Of a stretch of 64,000 bases of DNA, positions 37,500 to 49,274 are shown in pieces. Position 1 is the stretch's first letter, and each line of letters opens with the position of its first letter. Location of the stretch: the NCBI GenBank assembly GCA_003024785.1, contig PUQB01000237.1, forward strand, positions 294,647 through 358,646, read 5' to 3'. The stretch is from Selaginella tamariscina. Its lineage: Eukaryota; Streptophyta; Lycopodiopsida; Selaginellales; Selaginellaceae. Below the pieces are notes generated by a model. That model did not search any database. It was not told where the DNA came from and saw only the letters and a program-made list of their open reading frames with translations. The translations under genes were made by a program, and so were the position numbers.

Positions 37500-40400
37500 A
37501 GCTCGTTTAATCACACGCCACGTCCTGTTTTCCTTTCAGTGTTGGTGGATACAGGTTCAAGTTTGTCCTCTTTTCTCAATCTGTTGCTACACGTTGCAGC
37601 CTTCATTTGCGTCGTGCGGTAGAACCAGTCTTCATTCTGTACGGCAACGGACATACTCATGCTTGTTCGCGGGATGAAGTGGACATTGTTGTTCGTGTGG
37701 ATGATCGTGAGCTCGAGCTTCAATCTTTGCGGGTGGTGCCGAGTCAAGCTTTTCACCTTATTCTTGGTATGGATTGGTTAACTCGCAATCATGCCAAGTG
37801 TGACTTTGAAAAGTCTCCCCCTTGTTTGACTCTCCCTCGTCTTTCTTCCATTCCTCTTACTTCTATTCCACTTCGTCCATCTGCTTCCACCTCTGCTTCC
37901 ATCACTTTTGTCTCACCCCTATTTCCAACCATTTTCCCTTCATGCTCTTCCTTTCTTCTCTGGATCCATCAGATGATCGTCGTGCTGTAGTTGTTGATCA
38001 ACTCAAGAAGGAGTATGCTGATCTTTTCAACTTCGACTTGTCATCTGGGGCCAAGATTGCGACACGCCACCCTATTCCAACTGGAGAAGCTAGGCCAATC
38101 AAGGTACCTGTTCGGCGTCGTCACCAAAGGAGCTCAAGATCTTACGAGCGAATGTCAAAGAGATGTTGGAGAAGGGTGTTATCCGGAATCTCGAAGTCCT
38201 TGGGCGTGCGAACCTCACCTTGTGACGAAGCCTGATGGGAGCGTTCGATTCTGCATTGACTATCGCCCATTAAATGAGGTAACCGTCTCAGATGTGTACC
38301 CACTTCCTCATACTGCAGACCTTTTGGATCGACTGGGGCGGAGCCGTTGGTTCACCAAGTTAGATCTCGCATCTGGATATTGGCAAGTTCCAATGGCTGA
38401 CATGGACATTCCCCAAGACTGCTTTTTCGGACACCATTTTGGCTTGTACGAGTTCTTTTTTGGTGATGCCTTTTGGTTTGAGCAATGCTCTAGCAACTTT
38501 CCAACGTATGATGATGAGGTTCTTTGCGACATGCCGGAGGTGACTGCCGATTTCATCGATGATGTTTTGATCCATTCGGATGGAACGTGGGAGGAGCATG
38601 TCGGTGATGTACGTAAGGTTTTGGATCGACTGCGGGAAGTTGGTTTGAAGTTGAAGCCATCTAAGTGTGTGTTTGGATCAAAGGACACCACTTATCTGGG
38701 TTATCGCATTTCACGTGAAGGTTTGCAAGTCGATCCTGACAAACTAGTTGCAGTTTTGAAGTTCCCTACGCCAAAGTGTGTGAATGATGTGCAACGCTTT
38801 CTTGGCAAGGTACAATATCTGGGTCGTTTTGTGGATCATCTTTCAGATCGTACTGCACCGTTGCGCGCGTTGTTGAAATCGTCAATGACTTCTTTTGTTT
38901 GGTCTAAGGATTGCAAGCAGGCATTTGCAGATCTCAAAGAGTTGTTGACGACTCCTCCAGTTTTGGCGTACCCGGATTACACGTCCTTTCATCTTGCGTG
39001 TAGATGCTTCTGACATCGGCCTCGGGGGTGTATTGATGCAGGAGAGTACGAGTGTTCCTGGCCAACGACATCCCATTGCGTACATCAGCCGTACATTGCA
39101 GCCAGCAGAGGTGAATTACTCCACAACTGAAAAGGAGTGTCTAGCAGCAGTTTGGGGTTTTGAGAAGCTCCATGCCTACTTGCATGGTTCGCGGACGTTG
39201 TTGGAAGGCGATCATGCAGCAGTCACTTCGTTGTTGAAGCGGAAGAATTTGATTGGGCGTACTGCTCGGTGGGCCTTGAAACTTCAAATTTACGACTTTG
39301 AAGTTGTTCATCGCCAGGAAGTTCCATGGCTGATGCTGATGCTCTTTCTCGGGCTCCTCTTCCACCTTCTCTCTCTTCTGTTGCCCCAGAGGAACCAGTT
39401 GTTCCAGCTTCAGTGGACTTTTTGGACGAAGATTCCGTACCATCAGCAGTTGCTGTGCTTGACGTTCAGTGTCCGCAGAATGCAGAGTTAGATTTGCCGT
39501 CTTTGGATGAGGTTCGGGAAGCTCAAAAGGTTGAGCCGTGGATTCGAAGGCTTCGTGATGGGTTTGAGAATCCTGCATCACTTGCTGATGACTTGCCTTT
39601 CAGGCATTTACATTCACAGTATCGCCTTCAGGATGACCTTCTTTATTTTGTGGGGACTGATCCAGATGATCCTTTGCGGTTGGTGGTGCCTTCAATCTTC
39701 ATTCCACGCTTCCTCCATGCTTACCATGACTCTCCTATTCTTGGCGGGCACATGGGACATCGTCGGGTGATGGAGAAGCTGCGCAGATCTTTCTATTGGC
39801 CGGAGTTGCGAGGAGATGTGATTCGGTATGTGCGTAGCTGTGTGTGGTGCCAAGCTCGCAATACTCCCCCATGTGCTTCGGAAGGACGGTTGGAGTCAAT
39901 TGCAGTTTCTCGTCCGTTTGAATTGGTGGCATTTGATTTGATGGGACCTTTTCCGCGGTCAACTGCTGGTAACGAGTACGTTATTATTGCTTCTGATTAC
40001 CTAACTCGTTGGGTAGAAGTTGGTGCTCTTGCTAGTGCGACTGCTTCTGCTGTTGGTCAGTTTCTCCTGAATCGGGTCGTGTTTCAGCATTCTTGTCCGG
40101 AGCGAATTCTCTCGGATAATGGTCCTGCATTTATGGCTGAGGCATTTCATGTTTTGACATCTCGATTAGGGATACGCCACACTTTCACAAGTGCTTATCA
40201 TCCTCAGACAGATGGTTTAGTGGAACGGCTTCAGAACCTTCAAGGGGATGATCGCGAAGTATGTGAACTTTCAACATTCAGATTGGGATGGTTATCTGCC
40301 GTCTCTCCGATATGCTTATGTCACTGGAGTTCAAAGTTCCATTGGTACTTCCCATATAAGCTTTTGTATGGTCATGACCCGGTGTTGCCAACGGAGTTGG

Positions 40401-40860
40401 GTTTGCCTTCTCGGTTACCGCGAGCTGCTGATGCTAGGTCATGGGATCGGTATCTGACGAGCATTCCTTCCATTGGTTCGTGCGGAGTCAGCAGAACACT
40501 TGGGCCGCGTACAAGTAGGACAACAACAATACAACTCGCATCATCGTCCTCCTGCGGAGTACAAGGTTGATGAACTGGTGTTGGTTCGTTTTCCCAAGCT
40601 TACGGTACGTGGTTTAGCTAAGAGTCTCCTTCCTCAGTGGAAAGGACCGTATCGAGTGTACGGCAAGTAGGCGCACAGGTTTATGAGGTTCAGCACGACA
40701 TTCAACCCGATCCTCTAAAGATTATACATGTGCAATGGTTAAAGTATTTTGTGCAACGGGAACAAGTTGTGCCGCCTACAATCCACCAGTGCCTCTTCCT
40801 GATATTCCTCCAGATCCGGGCCCATTTACAAGAGAACCCTAACCAACTTACATCCTTCGA
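37500..40860 (+). pseudogene. Retrotransposon pol (PR-RT-RH-IN), frame-broken
   Basis: The protease motif VLVDTGSS lies near 37540. Reverse transcriptase runs about 38220-38980, with KPDGSVRFCIDYRPLN, TKLDLASGYWQV and the catalytic FIDDVLIHS. RNase H is about 38990-39330 (VDASDIGLGGVL, NYSTTEKECLA). Integrase is about 39710-40240, with HH-CC zinc-finger parts (GHMGHRR...CVWCQ), the core aspartates in FDLMGPFP and ILSDNGPAF, and the glutamate in TDGLVER. A C-terminal VYEVQHDIQPDPLKIIHVQWLK follows near 40680-40750. Indels separate the domains, so no full polyprotein is encoded. Confidence 0.9.
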
Positions 40861-40874
40861 AAATGAGGGGATGA

Positions 40875-41034
40875 TATAAGATCCACATGTACGGCTACAT
40901 GTGCACATAATATTATTAGCGTAGTGGATTTGGATAACCATCGGATTGGATTCAATCTGGATCGTTCGTTCTTATATATAATTTAAAGTTTCTAAACTAA
41001 TAAATATACACATTTTATATTTGGAGCTTTCACA
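40875..41034 (+). repeat. 3' LTR of Ty3/gypsy element
   Basis: Counterpart of the LTR at 36188-36348. The first dinucleotide reads TA instead of TG, probably by mutation, and the end is TTTCACA. Confidence 0.85.
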
Positions 41035-41124
41035 AAACAATAAGGATTAAGGATTTAATATGTAAACATGTTTAGGACTAAATAAATAATGGTTTATAAT
41101 TTAGCAGCCATTTAAAATTGTGTG

Positions 41125-41202
41125 GTTAACTTGCGAGTTCTAAGGGGGTGACTTAAGATCACCCGTACATTGTACGCGTGGGTTCGAACCCCACAGCTAG
41201 CA
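41125..41202 (+). tRNA. tRNA-Leu (anticodon UAA), unit C copy, D-arm damaged
   Basis: The anticodon stem-loop GGTGA-CTTAAGA-TCACC, variable arm and T-arm (GTGGG-TTCGAAC-CCCAC) are perfect. The D-arm lost several bases relative to the copy at 1510 (TTGCGAGTTC versus TTGCCCGAGAGGTC), and acceptor position 5 is mismatched. It is probably a pseudogene, although the decoding half is intact. Confidence 0.75.
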
Positions 41203-41263
41203 TATTTTAAGTTAAATTTTTATCTATCGCAAACGTTTACACACGTGTGTGATTCTCGAATCC

Positions 41264-41515
41264 ACAAGCTTGAAGACAGGCAATGATCTCCCCCTTTTGC
41301 CCTTTCTTGTTCTTGTGAATTGACCTTATACACATACACGTAGATATACACCTACGACTTCCACTTTACCACCACACATACACTCGAGAATCACACAAGC
41401 TTGAAGACAGGCAATGATCTCCCCCTTTTGCCCTTTCTTGTTCTTTTGAATTGACCTTATACACATACACGTAGATATACACCTACGACTTCCACTTTAC
41501 CACCACACATACACA
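41264..41515 (+). repeat. 131-bp tandem repeat, two copies
   Basis: A unit beginning ACAAGCTTGAAGACAGGCAA and ending CCACCACACATACAC occurs at 41264 and again at 41395 with almost no change. A diverged, shortened relative in inverted orientation is at about 200-300. Near identity of the two copies suggests recent tandem duplication. No coding frame is recognised. Confidence 0.88.
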
Positions 41516-42635
41516 TGTGCATGATGCTTCGTCTATGTATGTATACAGATGCACTCGTCACGTATTTACCTACATATACGCAGATACACAGGTGTCCTTT
41601 GTCTCTCTCACACAGACTCACACATGTATGCATACTATTTATTGGTATATAATAATGAATGGTATAAAGATGATTAATGGTAAATTTAACTCAAGGCCAC
41701 TTTCAACATTTTCAAAATTACTTGGACAATTTGAAAATTATATAAAACTAGAGCGTTAGTTTGATAAATTTTTTAACATTTATGTATTATGGATTTTCAA
41801 TATAATTTATGACTGGTATCCGGAAGTAAAATATGTCAAAGAAATTATCAAGCTGGTATTATATTCTTTAAATTTATTTATCAAATTAAATTTTGAGTCC
41901 CATTAATTTGCTTAATAACACACACACACATACATACACATTTATTGGGTATATAATGGTAAATGGTATATATTATATATAACTAAACATTATTAGTAGT
42001 TCATGTATCAATTTAGACATTTTTAAAACTACATAGACAAATTTGGGAATGTTATTCGTAATTATGGATAAATTAAATATACGTAAACTATACTCTGTAA
42101 TTTCAAATTAAGAAAAGTGATTACAAATCAGCACGTTTTATTTATTTACCATATGCTAATAAATTCATGACTTTTATATAACTCTTTTATTTCCTTATTT
42201 ATTATTATACCTTTATATTCACACCCTTTATTTTCAGTTGTAAACATTTAAATTTAATTAAAAAATTTAAATTTTAAATTAGTGTAAATGCTTTTCAAAT
42301 ATTAATTATTTAAATTGATGTTACTTTCTTTTAATTAATTAATGTTATGAGTTTGAGTTGCACGATTTACCTATTTTTTAACGAGTAAACTAGTCTGATG
42401 TATATATACACATATATACTAGCATGGAAATGCATTTATTAAAAATTAAATAATTTACATATTTAATTTTATTTAATCTTTGTAAAATATGTGTATATAA
42501 GTCAGTATTTTGTTGCACGTTGTTAGCGTTGGAGTAAACTAGTAAAATTATTTAATGAATCATTTTAAATAGATTTAAAATGAACAAACATACATATAAT
42601 ATAACATGTAAAGTGTAGATAACAACAAATGAACC
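41516..42635. other. AT-rich spacer of unit C
   Basis: No gene is seen. It matches 31480-32600 of unit B over long stretches and lies downstream of the bHLH gene. Confidence 0.65.
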
Positions 42636-43339
42636 TTAAGCAGCAGGAGGCCTGAGTAGATGATCCTGTGACGTGTCTGTCGACTTGGAAGGCATCCATT
42701 GCCACATGGCATTTGAAAATTCAGGAGCTGACGTTGCTGACACGTGTTCCAATTTATATGCTTGAAACGGAATATGCGGCATCAACGGTATAGAGAATGT
42801 CTTCAATTGTTCCTCTAATCTCTCCTTCTCAGCTTTTAATCTTACCTTCTCGTCCCGTAAATCATTCTTTTCTGCCTGTTACAATCCCATCTAATTATGT
42901 ATGTTTCTCTCTCTATATATAAACACATTAAATATTTATGTATGGGTGTGTGTGCGTGTGTGTGTGTCTGTGTGAGAGAGAGAGAGAGAGGCTTACAACT
43001 AAATACTATGTCAGAAATCAGACACGTAAAATGTGCATGCTATATTCTATAAGCAAAACGCATGTATATTGAATGATATACATGTATATACATACGTACC
43101 ATATGAGTGTACCCACACACACACACATATATATATACCTTTAAATCTTTTACGGCTTCACGGAGTTTAACATTAGACTCCTTAAGTTGTTGAGCTTCGA
43201 CACGTAGCTGCTGTACAATACATGCGGCTTCGCTAAGGATGGCAGATTTGTCTGTTTTCAATGGCCGTCCTATCGCTGGCTCTAGTGCAAAACTCAACTC
43301 CAAAAACCTACATAAATATATGTAACTATTAATATATAT

Positions 43340-43411
<72 letters not shown>

Positions 43412-43751
43412 GCACGCACGCACGCACATTAAAAGGATGATCTATGGATATGTGTGTTGTGTGTGAGAGAGAGAGAGAGAGAAAAAGAGAGCATGTATGA
43501 GTATTATATATTAACCAGTAAATAAATGAACCCGTATGTATATTTTTTACGTCTAAATAAGTTAAGACACCAACGCATCTGTCTCTGACAACACACAAAT
43601 ACACACACACAGAGTCTGCATGTGTATGTAACAGGACCTACACATAGTGAAATAACTATCGTGTATGTATTATGTGTGGGTCTATATCTATCCATCTCCC
43701 TCCCTCCCTCCCGCCGCCGCCCCGCCCCCACCCCCCCCCCCGCCCGCCGCC

Positions 43752-43799
<48 letters not shown>

Positions 43800-44470
43800 A
43801 TATATATATATATATTGTGTGTATATTTGTTACGTCTAAACATGTTAAGACACCAACGCATCTGTCTGGGAAATAACACACATATGTCTCTGAAACAGGA
43901 CCTACACATAACTATCGTGTATGTATGTGTATGTATGTGTGTGTGTGTGTATGTGTGTGTAGCATTAATTTACTCACTTGTCATTAAGCTTGTCTCTTCT
44001 CATTTTCTCACGGACCGCTTTTGAAGGTGTTCCAGGTGTATCATCCCGTGGCCTGCATGGAATAAACAAATTAAATTAATTAATTATATAAACCCATATT
44101 AATCAAAATAATATTAATAAAAACTATTCCCATTAATTTAACATTCCTAAAATATAGACCTTTTTCGAGATGCTTTTTCAGTTAATTCTCTTCTGCAAGA
44201 AAAAAAACATAAAAATATTAAATAAATCTACTTTTATCTAACATAGGTACTCATATATACATGATACAACCTTAGCACTTTTAAACCATGTGTGTGTGTG
44301 AGAGAGAGAGAGAGAGAGGGAGGAGAGAGAGAGCACATATTGTACCTGTTTTGTTCTGGAGAAGACATCAAGATGATCGGTTGTGGCTTAGTGAACTCTT
44401 CAAAGAGACTCTCATCTAGAAAAGCCAACCATTGCCTACTTAAACATGAAGAAGAACCCCCAATTTCCAT
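42636..44470 (-). CDS. bHLH transcription factor, group IVc-like (ILR3/bHLH104 type)
   Basis: Dimeric DNA-binding regulator; group IVc members in flowering plants control iron-deficiency responses. Four exons: 44470-44346 (MEIGGSSSCLSRQWLAFLDE), 44052-43978 (basic region SKAVREKMRRDKLNDK, with the glutamate needed for E-box contact), 43307-43139 (helix-loop-helix FLELSFALEPA...KTDKSAIL and zipper start) and 42875-42636 (zipper continuation LRDEKVRLKAEKERLEEQL, then MWQWMPSK and a terminal RPPAA). The frame is open through all splice junctions, unusually for this window. The small acidic N-terminus, long zipper and proline-alanine end match the group. Length is about 200 residues, near the usual size. 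The intron between exons 2 and 3 holds a C-rich/(CT)n tract. A truncated duplicate lies at 32569-33852. Confidence 0.87.
43330..43408 (-). repeat. (TA)n-(GATA)n-(GA)n compound microsatellite in bHLH intron 2
   Basis: A compound repeat running TA, then GATA, then GA, and ending in (GCAC)n. It lies a short distance upstream of exon 3 and supplies the pyrimidine-rich side of the intron on the sense strand. Confidence 0.88.
43700..43757 (-). other. G-rich tract on the bHLH sense strand (G-quadruplex candidate)
   Basis: On the plus strand there are four CCCTC-like units followed by CCGCCGCCCCGCC and a run of about a dozen C broken by one A. The minus, sense strand of the bHLH intron therefore has at least five runs of three or more G. 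The matching intron in the duplicate (33455-33490) has only the CCCTC repeat and no C-run. Confidence 0.75.
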
Positions 44471-45481
44471 GTTTAAATCCCTTAACTCTCTTAAAACTCC
44501 CTTAATTTCTCCTAAACACCCTTAAATCCCATCAAGAACATACAATTCCTTAAAACAATTTTCACTAGACACTGTTAAACCTTTCTCATGCTACATGGTT
44601 AGGAAATATTTCTTAATAGATTTAATTTATCTTATGCTAGAGTTAATAGATTATTAATATATATTAATAAAGTTTAATGGCATGTCTAAAATGGATTGGG
44701 TATTTTACTGTTCATCACATCTCTCTCAATCATTCAACTCTCAACATTGGGAACAGTTAATTAAATGGTTTAATAATTCTTATTGGCAAACTTTGCCACC
44801 AGTCTTAATCATAGGAATAGTATATTAATAATTATAGTAAAATATAATAAGATTCCACTTTGAAATGAATACATTTGTCTTAATCATAAAATGCTGCTAC
44901 TAATTAAATTAATTTAATGTTCAATGTTATGGTATTACTACTTTAAATTCATCTAATAAAATTTAAGAATGTATAAAATAATAATAAGAAAATAAAAATA
45001 TTAATAACAATATAAAATATTTAATAGCAGAACTCAATATTTTAATGACTGTAAAATATAAAATCTACAGTGATTATAATAAAGAATTATAAATAATTTG
45101 CACTCAAACATACACATGCATGCGTCTAATTTGTGTATGTAGTGTATAAAATTGCTTACTTGGCACACTCTTGTGTCTTTACTCATCCAATAACGTGTAT
45201 TTATAATAATAAGTGTACAAAATCTCGGCCCACTTGTTTGCATGGACTTGTGTTATCTATAAGCAACCAATTAAATTAACATTAATCACAGTTAACTATA
45301 TAAAACATATTAATTTAAATGTTTAATTACCTGTTCTTTCCCGCGGAGTTCACTAACACCTGAAAATATCTCAAATCTTCAATATCTCTCTCTCATAGAC
45401 ACACACACACACACACACACGCATACACACAGACACACACACACACCACATAACACCAAATTCTCCTTACCTCGAGTTACT
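44471..45481. other. AT-rich intergenic DNA between bHLH and MIP2 genes
   Basis: AT-rich sequence holding the bHLH 5' flank on its left and the 3' flank of the Sec39/MIP2 gene on its right. A (CA)n run lies at 45402-45450. No further exon is recognised. Confidence 0.6.
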
Positions 45482-46986
45482 TCATATCTTTAGAGTGTTC
45501 AAGGCTTCCGTGGCAACAATTTCAAAAGAATATACTAATCGAGAATATGCCTCGGGAATATACGAGATTAAAGTCTCATCTAATTGTTCTAAATCAAGTT
45601 TTTCTGCTCTTCTTTGCCTTTGCTGAGATTGCTGAGCCTCCTGGAAATTAGATGATGCTTAATAAAGGCTCAATATACAGTTAATAACACATTACATACA
45701 CACATACGTACGTGTGTGTGTATGTTATTGCTTACCAGATAGCGTTTTATCGCAAAATGAGAGACGTTCCACGTTGAAAAACTCAGGGGAACTCTCATAT
45801 GTTGCATAACCAAGCTCGCAGCAACTCCATAATGACGATTTCTAGTTAATTCCGCGATAAAGAATGGTAATGTTACCCCAAGACATGGCTCAGAAAGTCC
45901 TGTTTAAGTGAATATATATAGAGAGAATATGTATACACATAAACAATACAAACAACCCACACACACACACACACACACACTCAGAAATCCAATATAGCTT
46001 ACCAACAACGTTGCAAAGGAATGTGAAGTCCATTCAAGCTCGGATCCCTGGCTATTGATGAAAGATGTCTGGCCCATAAAATAAGTACTAATAATACTGA
46101 ATCCACATCTCCAGCTTGCCGTTGTAGTTCATCTTCTAGCCGCCTATTAACAAGTTCGATATGTATGTGTATGTATAAACACACCACACACAAGTTAAAG
46201 TCTGTGTGTATCTGTACACGTTCTTAAACATATAAATATAAAATATATATAAGAAACAAGTAGCAGAATGTACATTACCTTAAGTAAGTGCTTGTTAGTG
46301 ATTCATATGGAAGCAGAAGTGTTAACTTCGTGGCTGATGAACACTTCTCCTTGCAGTGTATTCCAGTATCTCTCCGGCTTCTTCTTCGTTTATTAGGACC
46401 ACTGACTCTGTGAACGATGTATATTAATCATATATTACCAAAATGTATAGCGTACTGTGTATATGTATATTATCATCATGTATGTATGTATAAATTACCA
46501 GAAAACCGCTTGTCTAGTGTGTTAAGTGCGATGTCGAGGCTTTCGTATTGTACTAACTTCTCCAAAGTTAACCTCCAGAAAGAATGAAGTTTAGAAAGCA
46601 CTGTTGTGTCACCAACTTCAAACTCTTGCCATCCATCGCCCCAGTCTTCTCCTTCTTCATCTGTCTTCTCAGCCTATTAAAAGTGCATACATCAATAGAT
46701 TGTAACATATGCACGTGTGTCTGTCACGTACTGTAATATATATCAGCGGAAACTTCATGTGTATCTAGATACATACATGTTATTTTGTACATATACATAC
46801 CATAATAGTAAAATGATATGTAGACATTGCTTTAAAAATTGCATTTTACCTGAAACACTTCATGCATTTCAATATAATTAATTTATACCAATTAAACATA
46901 TATACCGCAATATAATATAGTTATCTACAAAATTATGGCATTCATTAACATTTGCTTATTTAGTTTATTTCATTCCAATATGCTAT

Positions 46987-47068
<82 letters not shown>

Positions 47069-49241
47069 ATATATATATATAATTTCTTTCTAATTACCTA
47101 CACAAATAAATAAAATATTAACAAAAATATTTCAATTTTTAAATGAAGTGGCTAATATTTGGATAAAATCTTATATTAAACATTGTTCAAACAATTATAT
47201 GAAGTTTTAAAATAAATGTTGTTTCATTTTCTTCATTTAAAATAAATTTGGTTTAAATATGATTGTTTTTAGATGTTTTTTAAATATAATATTAAATTTT
47301 AGAAGTTAACGCTGTTTGTGTTTTGATTTATTATATTTTAAATTTTTAGCATACTGTAGTTTTGAAGTGTGTTATGTAAATATAAAATTTCTTTGAGGAT
47401 AAAAATGCAAATTTTAAACCTTGCGGATATATATGCAAATAAGAAACATTCCAGGAATGTACACACACACACACACACATATATATGCTCACTATTTGGT
47501 ACACCATACGTGTATTACATTATAAATACCTTGACGTTTTCATCCTGTGGTTGGAATTCATTCTCATTGAAGATTGGTTCCCATTCATCAAGCAACAATT
47601 TCAAGCTTGTAGCTTGTTCCTTGGAGGACGTACTCTCTACCAGCCTTGAAAAGCACCTAAATGCGGCATCTATACTTGTTATATCTGCATCTGTCAAGAC
47701 TGAAAGAAGAAACACATAAATATATAGAAACACATACATATACACACATAAACATACACGATGATGTACTGTGTGTATTGCGTCAATGTGACAAAGATAT
47801 ACTAAGCACACTCACCATCTCCAACTCTTTACGAATTATCTCATTTGACCGCTCAATCGGAGTCTTTACACTGGTTGTAGTTTCAGAAGATTCACTCGGC
47901 ATTTCCTGTGATATTTTCTGCATGAGAGAGAGAGGGGGAGGGAGAGGGAGAGGGAGAGGGAGAAAGAGAGAGAGAAAGAGAGAATGTTAATATTAACAAA
48001 ACTTGTATATAAAATTACCTGTGTTTCGTCATTTTCATCGAGGACAATGCTGCTCGTGGAATCCTCCTCGACCGCAGCTTCATCTTCTGGTTCGTCTGGC
48101 TCCTCTACCAGCTGCACTGATGAATACTCATCTTTTGAGCAATAAAATTTACATGTTATATATGCAGGCAATGTATATTGTGTTTACTTATATTATGTGT
48201 AAGAATGTACATACTTACACAAATCAGATCAATTCCGAGTTCATTACGTGAACATAGCACAACATACACAAATATAAGTATGTAAACATATATATCACAC
48301 ACACACACACACACACACAGATTAAAAATATATAATAAGACATGAGTTTTCTACCGCTATCAGCAGAATCAAACTCTTTCCAGGCATTGAGCAGCTCGCT
48401 TATCGATTCATCATCACAGTGCCTAAGTGCGAATCCGATAAGCTCCTTTCGAGAGGCCAAGTCTAGCTTCTCCGCCTCTGGACCTCTGTATAATATAACA
48501 TATACACATAGCAAACCAGTAGAGTAGTGTGTGTGTGTGTGCGCGTTGATATCAGTATATATGTATGTGTAATATGTCCCTCCTAAGGTGTAGAAATATC
48601 TACTTCCTTACAAGTTCTTGCTACAACACACACACACACCTTGCAATGGCTACACATAGGTCCCAGATTTTCCCGTGGTTTTCCTGGCTAGACGGAGGCA
48701 CAAGTCCTGTGCAATCCCCACTTCACCATATGCAGCTGCTTCTCTTGCAAGAGCTTCTTCCACCACAGAAAGCTCACTCTCAGACTTGAATCCGAGCAGC
48801 CTTGCCACCTCATAAAGCTCCTCTACAAGTTCAGACTGCAAGCATTTATACACATTACATATATATCCACATATATCTTGTATATCAGAGGCGTATTAAG
48901 TAAATATGCATTTGTACATGCAACACTTATGTGTCTGTGGGTAAATTTCATACCACAACACGCACGCACACAGAAGACTTACGACTTCGATACCCTTGTG
49001 GGATTCAATAGCCATCTTCAAGACATCCATGGGATCTTTGATCTGCCGGAATTGAGCAGGCAGCAAGCTCACACCCAGATATGGTAGCTTCTCCGTGATA
49101 GCAATTATGATGTCAAACTCTGCATTTGCAGTTGCAGAAGCAGGTAGTAAGTTAAGACACTCCTTTGCTCGATCAATCTGCATACAGAAAACTAAGTATA
49201 TGTAGTTTATCGCGCATATATATATATATATATTTATACAG

Positions 49242-49274
<33 letters not shown>

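Larger units (their letters stand above)
36188..41034 (+). mobile_element. Ty3/gypsy LTR retrotransposon, short LTRs, defective
   Basis: Two LTRs of about 160 bp bound a gag-pol region of about 4.5 kb in the order gag, protease, reverse transcriptase, RNase H, integrase, the order that defines Ty3/gypsy. A purine-rich tract (GAAAATGAGGGGATGA) precedes the 3' LTR. The bases after the 5' LTR begin TTGGTGGAGG, a possible primer-binding site starting TGG, but the tRNA is not identified. Many frame shifts interrupt it. The 5-bp flanks (GAAAT and AAACA) do not form an obvious target duplication. It sits within unit C just before tRNA-Leu. Confidence 0.92.

Noticed and set aside
43622..44024. Pro-rich frames in the bHLH intron
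   Set aside because: They are produced by the C-rich tract and (CT)n repeat. The position is inside an intron whose splice sites fit the bHLH frame.
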